Notes: generated from the sequence alone by a model not told the origin. A DNA stretch of 64,000 nt from Oscillospiraceae bacterium (GCA_017527825.1 JAFXPO010000042.1:1-64000); one strand, 5' to 3'; positions 21,873-31,637 are shown, counted from the first letter of the stretch. Program-made: numbers and translations.

Positions 21873-24800
21873 TTTCTGTTCTCTCACAACGACGTTTTCC
21901 TCGCCGAGTTTCTCCTTCAACTCCCGCAGCAACGAGTCCCGCAGGTCGCAGGTCGTGCCGATCAGCTTCCCGGTGTCGGCAAGGCGAATCTTGACCGGGG
22001 TCGTTTTGCCCTCAAACATGTATATCACGCGGCGGAAGTGCGCCATCTCCGGGCTGTCCAGCGAAGGAAGCCGCACAAACAGCGTCTTAGCGGGAGCGGT
22101 CTCCGGCGGCGATCCCGCGCTCTCGCCGCCGAGCGGATGGGCGAAATCACACATCAGCTGCGGCGCCTTCTCGTCCCGGACGGACAGCCGCCCGGACGCC
22201 ACGATCACCTGCCCTTCTCTGAGGTAGCTGCCGTAGTTTTCCAGACACCGCGCAAAGCAGAGCATCTCCATGGAGCCTGTGTCGTCCTCCAGCACGACAT
22301 ACGCCATGAGGGTATTCTTTTTTGTGGTCTTGGTCTTGCTGGACGTCACCACGCCGGCAATGCTGATCTTCTGATCGTCGGCATAGATCGTGGGTCCGCC
22401 CTCCTGCGCGAAATCATCCTTGATCTTGCCGATGGGGGCGGCGCCGACCGCGCGCGCCGCGCCGCGGTACGCGTCCATCGGGTGACCGGAGAGGTACAGC
22501 CCCGTGGTCTCCTTCTCCATCGCCATCCGCTCCGCGGCGGAGTATTCCGGGATGTCCGGCAGCGTCAGATCGTTCTGCTGTTCTCCCGTGCCGAAAAAGT
22601 CGATCTGTCCCTCCAGATTGGCGCGGTTGCTGTTAGCGATGCCGTCCATCACCTTTTCATAGACCCGCATGAGCTGCGAGCGCCGATAGCCCATGGCGTC
22701 AAACGCGCCCGCGCGGATCAGATTCTCCACCGCGCGCTTGTTCATGTCCACGCCGTCCATGCGGCGGCAAAAGTCGCGAAAGTCGGTAAACGCCCCGTTC
22801 TCTTCCCTCTCCGCGGTCATGCGGGCGATCAAACCGCGCCCAATGCCCTTGATGGCGACCAGCCCGAAGCGAATGCCGTCTTCTTCCACCGTGAAGCCCG
22901 CGGAGGAATGGTTCACATCCGGCGGCAAAAGCGCAATGCCGTTGTCCTTGCACTCGTTGAAGTATTCGTTGATCTTGTCCGAGGAGTCCAGCACGCTGGA
23001 CAACAGTGCCGCCATATACTCCTTGGTATAGTGCCGCTTGCAGTAGGCGGTCTGATACGCCACCACGGCGTAGGAGACCGCGTGCGCCTTGTTGAACGCA
23101 TAGTTCGCAAAGTCATAGATATCCTGATAGATTGCTTCGGCGGTCTGCTCCGGGATACCGTTTGCCACGCAGCCCACGATATTGCGCTCCGGGTCGCCGT
23201 GGATGAAGGTGTCCTTCTCCTTCTGAATCTGCGCCGCCTTTTTCTTGGAAATGGCGCGGCGCACCATGTCCGCCTGCCCCAGCGAGTACCCCGCGAGACG
23301 GCGGAAAATCTCGATCACCTGCTCCTGATACACAATGCAGCCGTAGGTGACGCTCAGGATCGGTTCCAGCGACGGATGCAGATAGGTCACCAGCTTGGGA
23401 TCGTGCTTACTGGCGATGAACCGCGGGATGGAATCCATAGGACCGGGGCGGTAGAGCGCGATGATGGCGGTCAGGTCCTCCACATTCTCCGGCTTGAGTC
23501 CCACGCATACGCCGGTGATGCCGCTGGATTCCAGCTGAAACACACCGGAGGTCTTGCCCTGCTGGAGCATTTCATAGGTCTCCGGGTCGTTCTCAGGGAT
23601 GGAATCCAGTGTAAAGGAAGGCTCCTTTGCACGGATCATTTTCACGGCAACGTCCAGAATCGTCAGGTTGCGAAGACCGAGAAAATCCATCTTGAGAAGC
23701 CCCAGCTCCTCCAGCGTGACCATGGTGTACTGGCAGACGATGGTCTCGTCGTTCCGCGCCAGCGGCACATAAGTCACAACGGGGTCTTTGGTGATGACAA
23801 CGCCGGCGGCATGGGTGGAGGCGTGACGCGGCATGCCCTCCAGCGCCTTCGCCGTGTCGATGAGCCGCTTGACCTGCCCGTCGCCCTCGTACTTTTCCCG
23901 CAACTCGCGGGAGAGCCTCAACGCCTCGTCCAGCGTGATATGCAGGGCGTTTGGCACCAGCTTCGCGATCACGTCACAGTCGGCATAGGTCATGTTCAGC
24001 GCGCGCCCCACGTCGCGGATCACGCCCCGCGCCGCCATGGTGCCAAAGGTCACGATCTGCGCGACATGGTCGTCGCCGTACTTGCCCCGGACGTAGTCCA
24101 CCACCTCGCCGCGGCGCGTGTCGCCGAAGTCCATGTCGATATCGGGCATGGAGACGCGCTCCGGGTTGAGAAAGCGCTCGAAATAGAGCGCATACTGCAT
24201 CGGGTCGATGTCCGTGATGTGCAGACAGTAGGATACCATGCTGCCCGCCGCGCTGCCGCGACCCGGTCCCACGGGGATGCCCACGCTCTTGGCGTAGCGC
24301 ACAAAGTCCGAGACGATGAGGAAATAGTCCGTGAACCCCATCTGCTCGATCATATTTTGCTCATATTCCAGCTGTGCGCGGTACTCAGGCTTGCCCTCCC
24401 CGTAGCGCTCCGCGTAGCCCTCATCGCAGAGCTTCTTGAGATAGGAAAAGCTGTCATAGCCCGGCGGGAGCTTGAATTCTGGCAGGTGATACTTGCCGAA
24501 GGTAAACTCTACGTTGCACATGTCTGCGATCTTGCCGGTGTTCTCGATCGCGTCGGGATGGTCGGGGAACAGCGCCGCCATCTCCTCCGTGGAGCGGAGG
24601 TAGAAGTTCTGCGGCTCATAGCGCATGCGATTTTCGTCGTCCACGGTCTTGCCCGTCTGGATGCACAGCAGCACGTCATGCGCCGCGGCGTCCTCCTTGC
24701 GGAGGTAGTGAGCGTCGTTGGTCGCCACCAGCGGCAAACCGGTCTCCTCGTGGATGCGCAGAATGCCCTGATTGACGATCGCCTGATCGCGGATGCCGTG

Positions 24801-25328
24801 GTCCTGCATCTCCAGATAGAAATGATCCGGTCCAAAAATCTCCGACAGTGTCAAGGCGTATTCCTTTGCACCGTTGTAATTTCCGGACTTTAGCCGACGT
24901 GGAATCTCCCCCGCAAGGCAGGCGGAGAGGGCGATCAGCCCCTCGTGGTGCTCACGCAGCAAGTCAAGGTCAATGCGCGGTTTGATGTAGAAGCCCTCGA
25001 TGTGCGCCATGGAAACCATGTAGGATAAGTTGCGATAGCCCGTCTCATTTTCGCACAGCAGTACCAGATGGCGGGACTCGCTGTCAAACTCATGCTGCTT
25101 GTCATGCCGCGTACGCGGCGCGACGTAGACCTCGCAGCCGATGATGGGCTTGATCCCCTCGGCTTTGCACGCGCGATAAAAGTCGATCACGCCGTACATA
25201 ACACCGTGATCGGTGATCGCGCAGGCAGTCTGCCCCATGGACTTCACCAGCTTCGGCAAGTCCTTGATGCGGCAGGCGCCGTCCAGCAGGCTGTATTCCG
25301 TATGCACATGGAGATGAGCAAACGACAT
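21870..25328 (-). CDS. dnaE: DNA polymerase III alpha subunit DnaE
   Basis: A 1152-aa replicative polymerase subunit. The PHP domain opens with MSFAHLHVHTEYSLLDGAC. The polymerase core shows GPGRGSAAGSMVSYCLHIT and PDIDMDFGDTRRGEVV with catalytic Asp residues. A helix-hairpin-helix region and a C-terminal OB fold follow (ISIAGVVTSSKTKTTKKNT). The length is typical of DnaE1. The start at 25328 is set by GGAAGGG and by homology of the PHP start. It is last in the hprK operon, after the C_GCAxxG_C_C gene. Confidence 0.96.
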   Translation of the reverse strand: MSFAHLHVHTEYSLLDGACRIKDLPKLVKSMGQTACAITDHGVMYGVIDFYRACKAEGIKPIIGCEVYVAPRTRHDKQHEFDSESRHLVLLCENETGYRNLSYMVSMAHIEGFYIKPRIDLDLLREHHEGLIALSACLAGEIPRRLKSGNYNGAKEYALTLSEIFGPDHFYLEMQDHGIRDQAIVNQGILRIHEETGLPLVATNDAHYLRKEDAAAHDVLLCIQTGKTVDDENRMRYEPQNFYLRSTEEMAALFPDHPDAIENTGKIADMCNVEFTFGKYHLPEFKLPPGYDSFSYLKKLCDEGYAERYGEGKPEYRAQLEYEQNMIEQMGFTDYFLIVSDFVRYAKSVGIPVGPGRGSAAGSMVSYCLHITDIDPMQYALYFERFLNPERVSMPDIDMDFGDTRRGEVVDYVRGKYGDDHVAQIVTFGTMAARGVIRDVGRALNMTYADCDVIAKLVPNALHITLDEALRLSRELREKYEGDGQVKRLIDTAKALEGMPRHASTHAAGVVITKDPVVTYVPLARNDETIVCQYTMVTLEELGLLKMDFLGLRNLTILDVAVKMIRAKEPSFTLDSIPENDPETYEMLQQGKTSGVFQLESSGITGVCVGLKPENVEDLTAIIALYRPGPMDSIPRFIASKHDPKLVTYLHPSLEPILSVTYGCIVYQEQVIEIFRRLAGYSLGQADMVRRAISKKKAAQIQKEKDTFIHGDPERNIVGCVANGIPEQTAEAIYQDIYDFANYAFNKAHAVSYAVVAYQTAYCKRHYTKEYMAALLSSVLDSSDKINEYFNECKDNGIALLPPDVNHSSAGFTVEEDGIRFGLVAIKGIGRGLIARMTAEREENGAFTDFRDFCRRMDGVDMNKRAVENLIRAGAFDAMGYRRSQLMRVYEKVMDGIANSNRANLEGQIDFFGTGEQQNDLTLPDIPEYSAAERMAMEKETTGLYLSGHPMDAYRGAARAVGAAPIGKIKDDFAQEGGPTIYADDQKISIAGVVTSSKTKTTKKNTLMAYVVLEDDTGSMEMLCFARCLENYGSYLREGQVIVASGRLSVRDEKAPQLMCDFAHPLGGESAGSPPETAPAKTLFVRLPSLDSPEMAHFRRVIYMFEGKTTPVKIRLADTGKLIGTTCDLRDSLLRELKEKLGEENVVVREQK

Positions 25329-25329
25329 C

Positions 25330-25770
25330 TTACAACCCTTCCTCTTGCAGCAGCTCTTCCGCAATCTCCACCGCGGAAGCGACCATCACGCCGCAGTGGT
25401 CGCCGATGCCGAGCGCCTTTACAGCGTCTGACGGCTCCTCTTTCTCGTTCTTGAGCAAATCACGGCAGCGCAGTGCGCCGAAGCGCTCCGAAAAGCGCTT
25501 TTGCAGCTCGCGGGAGCGACTCGCCGCGCGGCGCTTTGCGCCCGCGGGGTCGCCCGTAACATCGCCGCCGGCGATGAGGTCCAGCGCCATCACCACGCCG
25601 GAGATCGCGCCGCACAACTCCCCGGTCCCCGCGCCACTGCCGAAGCCCGCACCGAGCCGCATGGCGGTCTCCTCGCCCAGCCCCAGCTTGTCGCCGAACG
25701 CGCCCAGCACGCTCTGGCAGCAGTTATATCCCTTTTTGTGGTAATTGTTGGCAATTTCAATTCGATTCAT
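25330..25770 (-). CDS. C_GCAxxG_C_C family redox-type protein
   Basis: A 146-aa protein with the Cys pattern that defines the family: YNCCQSVLGAFGD near residue 17, GAGTGELCGAISG near residue 50, and a later C-x-D and C-G-V near the end. It probably binds a metal or acts in redox chemistry; no defined reaction is known to me. Its start overlaps the whiA stop by ATGA, and its stop sits just upstream of dnaE, so it is embedded in this operon. Confidence 0.85.
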   Translation of the reverse strand: MNRIEIANNYHKKGYNCCQSVLGAFGDKLGLGEETAMRLGAGFGSGAGTGELCGAISGVVMALDLIAGGDVTGDPAGAKRRAASRSRELQKRFSERFGALRCRDLLKNEKEEPSDAVKALGIGDHCGVMVASAVEIAEELLQEEGL

Positions 25771-26672
25771 GACAGATTCTCCTTGGCAAGCTGCATAAGT
25801 TTCCTCATGCGATGATTGAGACCGGATTTGGTCAGCGGCGGGTCAAAGGTCTCCGCCAGTTCAGAAAGGGACAACTCCGGCTGCAACAGCCGCGCCACCG
25901 CCACCTCCTGCAATTCAGGCGAGAGCGTCTTGAGGATGCCCGCGTCGGTGAGCCGCGTCAGCGCCTCCACCTGCGCGCCGGACGCCGCGACGGTTTTTTC
26001 CAGATTCGCCGCATCACAGTTCACGCGCCGGTTGACGGTGTTGCGCATGGATTTCTCCACCTTGGCGGACATGATCTCCATTGCCGCCGACGGTGCGCCG
26101 AGGAGCGTCAGCAGGTCCTCGATATTGGCGCTGTTTTTGAAATAGGTCACCGTATTGCCGCCGCGCAGGACGTTCTTCGGCTCAAAACCCACGTCCCGCA
26201 GCAGCGCTTCCGTCTCCCGCCCCACCTGCAAATGGGCGGTGGAGAACTCCAGATGATAGCGCTTGCGTGGGTCGGTGACGCTGCCGCCTGCGAGGAACGC
26301 GCCCCGCAGATATGCCGCGCGGCAAGCATCCTCCTCCAGCAGCCCGAAGTTGAGATGCAGCGCGAAATGCTGGGTCATATCGTACCCCAGCGCCTGCCAG
26401 ATGGTTTGCAGCTTTTGCCCGTCAGTGATGCGAAAAATATGCTTTCCGGCGGTGTTTTCCTCTGGCAATAGATCGAATTTAACGCCAAATGACTTTTGAA
26501 AGAGCTTTGGCAGCCGCTGCGCGAACTCCTCGCTCTCGGTTACGATCCGCGCCTCGTCAGACGAGAACGCGCCGGCGTATAACAGTACCCCGCAGCACTC
26601 CGCCAGCGCACAGTCCTTCTCGCGCAGAGATGCTTTGCACAATTCTTTTTTCACTTCTGATGAGAAGGACAA
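25767..26672 (-). CDS. whiA: WhiA, DNA-binding regulator
   Basis: A 301-aa WhiA: two N-terminal homing-endonuclease-like (LAGLIDADG-derived) halves, including RAAYLRGAFLAGGSVTDP, and a C-terminal helix-turn-helix (LSELAETFDPPLTKSGLNHR). The start codon is TTG at 26672; the family's conserved opening MSFSSEVKKEL supports it, with GGTGAG just upstream. In Firmicutes WhiA affects division and chromosome segregation. It overlaps the next gene by ATGA and follows rapZ. Confidence 0.95.
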   Translation of the reverse strand: MSFSSEVKKELCKASLREKDCALAECCGVLLYAGAFSSDEARIVTESEEFAQRLPKLFQKSFGVKFDLLPEENTAGKHIFRITDGQKLQTIWQALGYDMTQHFALHLNFGLLEEDACRAAYLRGAFLAGGSVTDPRKRYHLEFSTAHLQVGRETEALLRDVGFEPKNVLRGGNTVTYFKNSANIEDLLTLLGAPSAAMEIMSAKVEKSMRNTVNRRVNCDAANLEKTVAASGAQVEALTRLTDAGILKTLSPELQEVAVARLLQPELSLSELAETFDPPLTKSGLNHRMRKLMQLAKENLS

Positions 26673-26714
26673 GCTCTCACCCGCTTTCCGTTTTCGCTGT
26701 GCTTTCCGAATTCG

Positions 26715-27593
26715 TCAGCCATGCGTCATGTCGCGCCGTGTCATGTCCCGATGGTTCTCGGTGGTGGGGTAACCCATCTTTGCGATGCGCTCAGACAGCT
26801 CCCGCGCGATGGCGACGCTGCGGTGGCGCCCACCGGTGCAGCCAATGGCGACCACGAGCATGGTTTTACCCTCGGCGCGGTAGCGCGGCAGGAGGAAGCT
26901 GAACATATCCTCCAGCTTGTCCAAAAACTCCGTGGTCTGGTCGAAGGAGAACACATACTCCCGCACCGGGGAATCAATACCCGTCAGATTGCGCAGCTCT
27001 GTTATGTAGAAGGGGTTCGGCATGAAACGCACGTCGAACACCAAATCCGCCTCCGGCGGGATGCCGTGCTTGAAGCCGAAGGACACCACGCTGACGGTAA
27101 GCTCGGTGCTCTTGTTGTGGTCCCCAAACAGGCTGTACAGCTCACTGCGGAGCTTAGAGGCGGGCATCTGCGTCGTGTCGATGACATAATCCGCCCGCTC
27201 CCGCAGCGGGCGCATCAGCTCCTCCTCCCGCTTCGCCGCGTCCTCGATGGTGTCGTTCCCATGCTGGAGCGGGTGCAGGCGGCGGGTTTCCTTATAGCGC
27301 CTGATGATCGTTTCCCGGTTCGCGCCGAGGTACAGCAGGCGGCACTTGACCCCCATACCGTGCAGGCGGTCGATGGTTTCCAGAATCGACGGGAAACCAT
27401 CGCTGCCGCCGCGGATGTCGCTCACCAGCGCCACCCGGTCAAAGCGCTCGCCGCTGCCGGCGCAGAACCCCGCAAACTGATAGATCATCTTCGCGGGGAT
27501 GTTGTCCACCGTGTAGTAACCAATGTCCTCCAGATACTTCGCCGCGCGGCTCTTGCCCGCGCCGGACAGTCCGGTGATGAGTAATAATTCCAT
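26715..27593 (-). CDS. rapZ: RapZ-type nucleotide-binding protein (YvcJ)
   Basis: A 292-aa P-loop protein: MELLLITGLSGAGKSRAAKY at the start (Walker A), DTTQMPASKLR in the middle, and the C-terminal GCTGGRHRSVAIARE signature. In Firmicutes the orthologue YvcJ binds GTP/ATP and is linked genetically to competence and wall growth; RNase adapter activity is a proteobacterial finding. The start at 27593 has AAGGGAGATCAC. The usual yvcK gene between rapZ and whiA is absent here. Confidence 0.93.
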   Translation of the reverse strand: MELLLITGLSGAGKSRAAKYLEDIGYYTVDNIPAKMIYQFAGFCAGSGERFDRVALVSDIRGGSDGFPSILETIDRLHGMGVKCRLLYLGANRETIIRRYKETRRLHPLQHGNDTIEDAAKREEELMRPLRERADYVIDTTQMPASKLRSELYSLFGDHNKSTELTVSVVSFGFKHGIPPEADLVFDVRFMPNPFYITELRNLTGIDSPVREYVFSFDQTTEFLDKLEDMFSFLLPRYRAEGKTMLVVAIGCTGGRHRSVAIARELSERIAKMGYPTTENHRDMTRRDMTHG

Positions 27594-27609
27594 GTGATCT
27601 CCCTTGTTG

Positions 27610-28518
27610 TTACCGGATGATGCGAACCTCCGGCTCCAGCACGACGCCCGTGGCGTCATAAACCGTCTTTTGTATCTTCTCGATGAGACTCAGCACGTCG
27701 GCGCAGGTGGCGCCGCCGGTGTTGATGACAAAGCCCGCGTGCTTGCCGGAGACCTGCGCGCCTCCGACGCTCGCACCCTTGAGTCCCGCGTCCTCGATCA
27801 GCCGACCGGCAAAATGTCCCGCAGGGCGTTTGAACGTGCTGCCCGCGCTGGGGTATTCCAGCGGCTGCGACGCTTTGCGCCGCGCCATCAGCTCATCCAT
27901 GCGGGTTTTGATGGCGTTCCTGTCTCCCGCTTGCAGCCGCACCTTAGCGCGAAGGGCTATTGCTTCCGGCTGCTCGGTAAACAGGCTGTGGCGGTAGGAC
28001 AGGTGCAGCTCCTCCACCGGAACGGTACGCACCCCGTCGGGGAACAGCGCCGTGACCTCGCTCAGCACGTCGGAGAGCGCACCGTCGTACGCGCCCGCGT
28101 TCATCACCACGCCGCCGCCAAGGCTGCCGGGGATGCCGTGGGCGAACTCCAGCCCCGTAAGTCCCTCCTGCCACGCGACCGTTGCCAGCCGTGCGAGGGA
28201 CACGCCCGCGTCAGCGGTCAGGCAATCGCCGTCGCGCTCGATCTGCGTCATTTCTCCCGTGGCGATCACCACAGCGTCCACACCTTCGTCCGGGAAAAGA
28301 ACATTCGTGCCGTTGCCCAGCAGGATTGTACGCACGCCCAGCTCCCGCAGGAAGCCGTCCAGCACGATCAGCTCCTCCGCGGTTTTCGGAAACGCCATGC
28401 GCTTCGCGCAGCCGCCAATGCGGAACGATGAATGCCTGCTCAGCGGTTCGTCCCGAAGCCACTTGAGGTTCGGCAAATAGTCGGTTATCTTTTGGTCAAG
28501 GGTGCTCTCCCACGACAT
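27610..28518 (-). CDS. murB: UDP-N-acetylenolpyruvoylglucosamine reductase MurB
   Basis: A 302-aa FAD enzyme that reduces UDP-GlcNAc-enolpyruvate to UDP-MurNAc in peptidoglycan synthesis. Motifs: LSRHSSFRIGGCAKRM, LLGNGTNVLFPD, GIPGSLGGGVVMNAGAYDG (FAD site), SAGSTFKRP with the catalytic Ser, and LEPEVRIIR with the catalytic Glu. The short loop pattern fits type II MurB of Gram-positives. It lies 12 bp after hprK in the same operon. Confidence 0.95.
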   Translation of the reverse strand: MSWESTLDQKITDYLPNLKWLRDEPLSRHSSFRIGGCAKRMAFPKTAEELIVLDGFLRELGVRTILLGNGTNVLFPDEGVDAVVIATGEMTQIERDGDCLTADAGVSLARLATVAWQEGLTGLEFAHGIPGSLGGGVVMNAGAYDGALSDVLSEVTALFPDGVRTVPVEELHLSYRHSLFTEQPEAIALRAKVRLQAGDRNAIKTRMDELMARRKASQPLEYPSAGSTFKRPAGHFAGRLIEDAGLKGASVGGAQVSGKHAGFVINTGGATCADVLSLIEKIQKTVYDATGVVLEPEVRIIR

Positions 28519-28530
28519 AGACTAAGCTCC

Positions 28531-29469
28531 TTATTTGATAGAATTGGCATCCACCTGAGAGTCGATCTTTGCCACAAACTCCTGCGCGGAGTTGAAGCCG
28601 TACTTCTTCTGGCGGTTGTTCATCGCCGCGATCTCCGCAATGCCCGCAAGGTTGCGTCCCGCGCGGACGGGAATCGTCACGCAGGGTACCGAGACGTCCA
28701 GAATCTGCATGTATTCGTCGTCCAGACCCAGACGGTCGTAGACGTAGCCGTCTGTCCATTCCTCGAACTTGATGACAAGATCGAGCTGGGTGCTCTCCTG
28801 CACCGCGCCCATGCCGAAAATCTTCTGGATATCGATGACGCCGACGCCGCGTACCTCCAGATAGTCGCGAATCAGCTCCGGCGCCGAGCCGATGAGCGAG
28901 TTGCCGATGCGGCGAATCTCCACCGCGTCATCCGCCACCAGACGGTGCCCGCGCTTGATAAGCTCGATGGCGGTCTCGCTCTTGCCGATGCCGCTGTCGC
29001 CCATGATGAGCACGCCCTCGCCGTAGACGTCCAGCAGCACGCCGTGGCGGGTGATCATCGGGGCGAGCGCGTGGTTGAGGTAGTCGATGGCGAGGCTGGT
29101 AAACTCCACCGCGGTGAGCTTGGTGCGCAGCACCGTGCAGCCGTAATGCTCCGCCATTTCCACGCACTCCGGGAACACATCGAGACTGCGGGAGATGATA
29201 AACGCTGGGATATCATAGGTGAAGAGATTCCCGAAGCGCTTGCGGCGCTCGTCCGAGGAAAAGCCGCGCAAATACTCCACCTCGGACTTACCGATGATTT
29301 GCAGGCGTTCGGGGTCAAAATAGTCAAAGAATCCCGCAAACTGAAGTCCTGGGCGGTTGACGTCCGTGATGGTCAACACCTTCGTGTCATAATCCGGGCT
29401 CTTGCAGACGACCTCCATCTGGAATCTTTCAACAAGGTCCTTGACCTTGACGCTACGTTTGGACAGCAT
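28531..29469 (-). CDS. hprK: HPr kinase/phosphorylase
   Basis: A 312-aa bifunctional enzyme phosphorylating Ser46 of HPr for carbon catabolite control. Walker A GDSGIGKSETAIEL near residue 152, LEVRGVGVIDIQKIFG signature, and conserved C-terminal RAGRNLAGIAEIAAM are present. The ATG at 29469 has GTGGAGGG eight bases upstream, better than the longer frame. It is the first gene of the operon running through murB, rapZ, whiA and dnaE, with a promoter at 29502-29530. Confidence 0.95.
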   Translation of the reverse strand: MLSKRSVKVKDLVERFQMEVVCKSPDYDTKVLTITDVNRPGLQFAGFFDYFDPERLQIIGKSEVEYLRGFSSDERRKRFGNLFTYDIPAFIISRSLDVFPECVEMAEHYGCTVLRTKLTAVEFTSLAIDYLNHALAPMITRHGVLLDVYGEGVLIMGDSGIGKSETAIELIKRGHRLVADDAVEIRRIGNSLIGSAPELIRDYLEVRGVGVIDIQKIFGMGAVQESTQLDLVIKFEEWTDGYVYDRLGLDDEYMQILDVSVPCVTIPVRAGRNLAGIAEIAAMNNRQKKYGFNSAQEFVAKIDSQVDANSIK

Positions 29470-29501
29470 CGCATGACCCTCCACTTTATCTTTATGCTTA
29501 T

Positions 29502-29530
29502 ATTATAATCTTCTTTCCCATGATTTACAA
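29502..29530 (-). promoter_or_regulatory. promoter of the hprK operon
   Basis: Minus strand: TTGTAA (29525-29530), 17-bp spacer, TATAAT (29502-29507). Confidence 0.75.
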
Positions 29531-29598
29531 GCAAAACGCGGTTTTTTCCAAATTCCGCGCGTCGAGAAAAATAATTTAGATTTTTTTGCAATTAACCC

Positions 29599-29627
29599 TT
29601 GCATTTTGTGTCGTCATCTGTTATTAT
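29599..29627 (+). promoter_or_regulatory. promoter of rpmB
   Basis: TTGCAT (29599-29604), 17-bp spacer, TATTAT (29622-29627), giving a leader of about 60 nt before rpmB. Confidence 0.7.
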
Positions 29628-29693
29628 ATCAACTGCTTGTTCTGGGGAATCTCAGGCAAGCGCTGATTTGATTACAGCAAGGAGGTGCAACGG

Positions 29694-29882
29694 ATGGCAA
29701 AGTGCGAATTTTGCGACAAGGGCGTGACCTTTGGTATTCAGGTCTCCCACTCCCACCGTCGTTCCAACCGCGCGTGGAAGCCCAACGTCAAGCGCGTCAA
29801 GGCGATTGTCGATGGTACGCCCCGCCATGTATATGTTTGTACCCGCTGTCTCCGTTCGGGCAAAGTTACCCGCGCGATCTAA
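29694..29882 (+). CDS. rpmB: 50S ribosomal protein L28
   Basis: A 62-aa ribosomal protein with the zinc-binding C-x2-C pairs retained (MAKCEFCDKG at the start, CTRCLRSGKV near the end) and the HSHRRSNRAWKPNV core. It is the zinc-ribbon C+ form. AGGAGGTGCAACGG precedes the ATG at 29694. It is monocistronic, followed by a strong shared terminator. Confidence 0.97.
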   Translation: MAKCEFCDKGVTFGIQVSHSHRRSNRAWKPNVKRVKAIVDGTPRHVYVCTRCLRSGKVTRAI

Positions 29883-29888
29883 GACATC

Positions 29889-29923
29889 AAAAAAAGGACT
29901 GCCTTATGGCAGTCCTTTTTTTG
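29889..29923. terminator. bidirectional terminator between rpmB and rqcH
   Basis: An A-run, GGACTGCC, TTAT loop, GGCAGTCC, T-run. The rqcH stop codon lies in the loop. Confidence 0.9.
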
Positions 29924-31637
29924 TTTCCTCCGGCGTCACATACACGGTGCGATACGTTTCATAGATCACGAACCCCGGTCTTGCTCCGGCAGGCTTCTTC
30001 ACAAACTTTACCGGTGTGTAGTCCACGGGTACGTTGCCGCTCTCACGCGCCTGGGAATAGTATGCCGCCAGCTCCGCCGCCTCGGTAAGGCTCTGCTCGT
30101 CCGCCTCAGCGCCGTTGGTGCAGAGGATGACATGGGAACCGTGGATCTTTTGGGCATGGAACCAAATGTCGCGTTTGTCCGCCTTTTTGAAGGTCAGCTG
30201 GTCATTTTGCGCGTTGTTCCGTCCCACCAGCACACGCAAGCCCGCGCTCGTGCGGTACTCCCGCGGCGCAAAACTGCGCTTGAGTTCCTTTTTTTCCTTG
30301 CCGCGGCGGAGATAGCCCGTCTCCTGCAACTCATGCCGAATCTCCTGAAATTCCTGCTCCGTCTCCGACTGCGCGATCTCCTGCAACACGCTGTCGAGAT
30401 ACACCCGCTCGTTCTCCGCCTTTGCGATCTGCTCGCGAAGATGAATTTCGGCGTTTTTCGCCTTATTGTAGCGCTTGTAATATTTCGCGGCGTTTTGCTG
30501 AGGCGTCAGAAGTGGGTCGAGCGGAATCGTGATGCTGGGCTGGGCTTCCTCGTAATAATTCTCGGTGGTAAAGCTGCGCGCGCCGTGCTCCATGCGATAG
30601 AGATTGCCGGTAATCAGGTCGCCGTACAGCCGCAATTGGTCGCGGTCCTTTGTAGCGGCGTACTCGCGCTTGAGCGTTTCCACCTTACGCGCCATGCGGT
30701 CCCGCGCCACCGTCGCGGCATGAGTAAGCTCCTTGCCCCGGCGGGCGGACAGCTCCTGACGCTCCCGCAGGTCATAAAACTCATCCAGCATCGCCGAAAA
30801 CGTTTCGCGCGATTCCACAGCGGTCTCCGCGCCATACTGGGTGATTGGCAGATAGGTAAAATCCGTCGGGCAACCGCCGCGCAGCAAAATCGTAGGTTGA
30901 TAATTCCCTGTTTTCAGGCATTCCGCAAGTGATTTTACTTCACAGATCAGAGCCTCCTTTTGCGCCTCTGACAGCTCGCCAAACCGCGCGTCCGTGCGCC
31001 CCGCGGCGCGATGGACCAGCTCCCGCGCCACCAGCGGTGAGACGCCGACATAACGATCGATGAGCCATTGATCCACCATGTCCTCCGGCTCCCCGTCGAT
31101 CGGCTCCGACGCCGAATCAGGCTCCGCGAGCAGGGACAGCTTTGAAAGTGGCGTCGGCAGGTGGTAAAACAGTCCCGGCAGCAACGCGCGGTCGCTGTTG
31201 GACTCGAACGCCACGCGACGCATGCAGTCGAGGATGCGTCCCTCTGCGTCCAGCAGGATGAGGTTCGCGCGGCGTCCCATCGCCTCCAGCACCAGCGAAC
31301 GCTTGCCGGTCTCCCCCAGCTCGTCTGTCACCCGCAGCGACAGCGTCACCACACGCTCCAAGTCAGGCTGCTCAATGCTCTCAATCCGCGCGCCGACCAG
31401 ATGCTTGCGCAGAAGCATACAGAACATGGGGGGCTGAGCGGGATTGTCTCGCAGTTGCTTTGTAAACTGGATGCGCGGCTGGTTGGGATTCACACTGAGC
31501 AATACGCGGTCGTGCCCGCGCACGGTCAGCACGATCTGATCGCGCGTGGGCTGCTGTACCTTATCGATGCGCGCGCCGATCAATTCCCGCCTCAGCTCCT
31601 CCACCACAGCGCGCAGGCAAATGGCGTCAAGTGACAT
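29904..31637 (-). CDS. rqcH: NFACT-family protein RqcH (ribosome quality control)
   Basis: A 577-aa protein. In Firmicutes RqcH binds stalled 50S-peptidyl-tRNA complexes and recruits tRNA-Ala to add C-terminal alanine tails; it is also annotated as a fibronectin-binding protein. Seen: NFACT-N start MSLDAICLRAVVEELRRELI, a long coiled-coil middle (residues about 270-440), and the NFACT-R motif DIWFHAQKIHGSHVIL. The length is normal. The 5' end overlaps mrnC by 11 bp. Confidence 0.92.
   Translation of the reverse strand: MSLDAICLRAVVEELRRELIGARIDKVQQPTRDQIVLTVRGHDRVLLSVNPNQPRIQFTKQLRDNPAQPPMFCMLLRKHLVGARIESIEQPDLERVVTLSLRVTDELGETGKRSLVLEAMGRRANLILLDAEGRILDCMRRVAFESNSDRALLPGLFYHLPTPLSKLSLLAEPDSASEPIDGEPEDMVDQWLIDRYVGVSPLVARELVHRAAGRTDARFGELSEAQKEALICEVKSLAECLKTGNYQPTILLRGGCPTDFTYLPITQYGAETAVESRETFSAMLDEFYDLRERQELSARRGKELTHAATVARDRMARKVETLKREYAATKDRDQLRLYGDLITGNLYRMEHGARSFTTENYYEEAQPSITIPLDPLLTPQQNAAKYYKRYNKAKNAEIHLREQIAKAENERVYLDSVLQEIAQSETEQEFQEIRHELQETGYLRRGKEKKELKRSFAPREYRTSAGLRVLVGRNNAQNDQLTFKKADKRDIWFHAQKIHGSHVILCTNGAEADEQSLTEAAELAAYYSQARESGNVPVDYTPVKFVKKPAGARPGFVIYETYRTVYVTPEETKKGLP

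Noticed and set aside
22038..24893. 951-codon open frame on the plus strand
   Set aside because: It lies entirely antisense to dnaE, has no ribosome site and reads as repetitive His/Arg/Val-rich sequence, as GC-rich antisense frames do.
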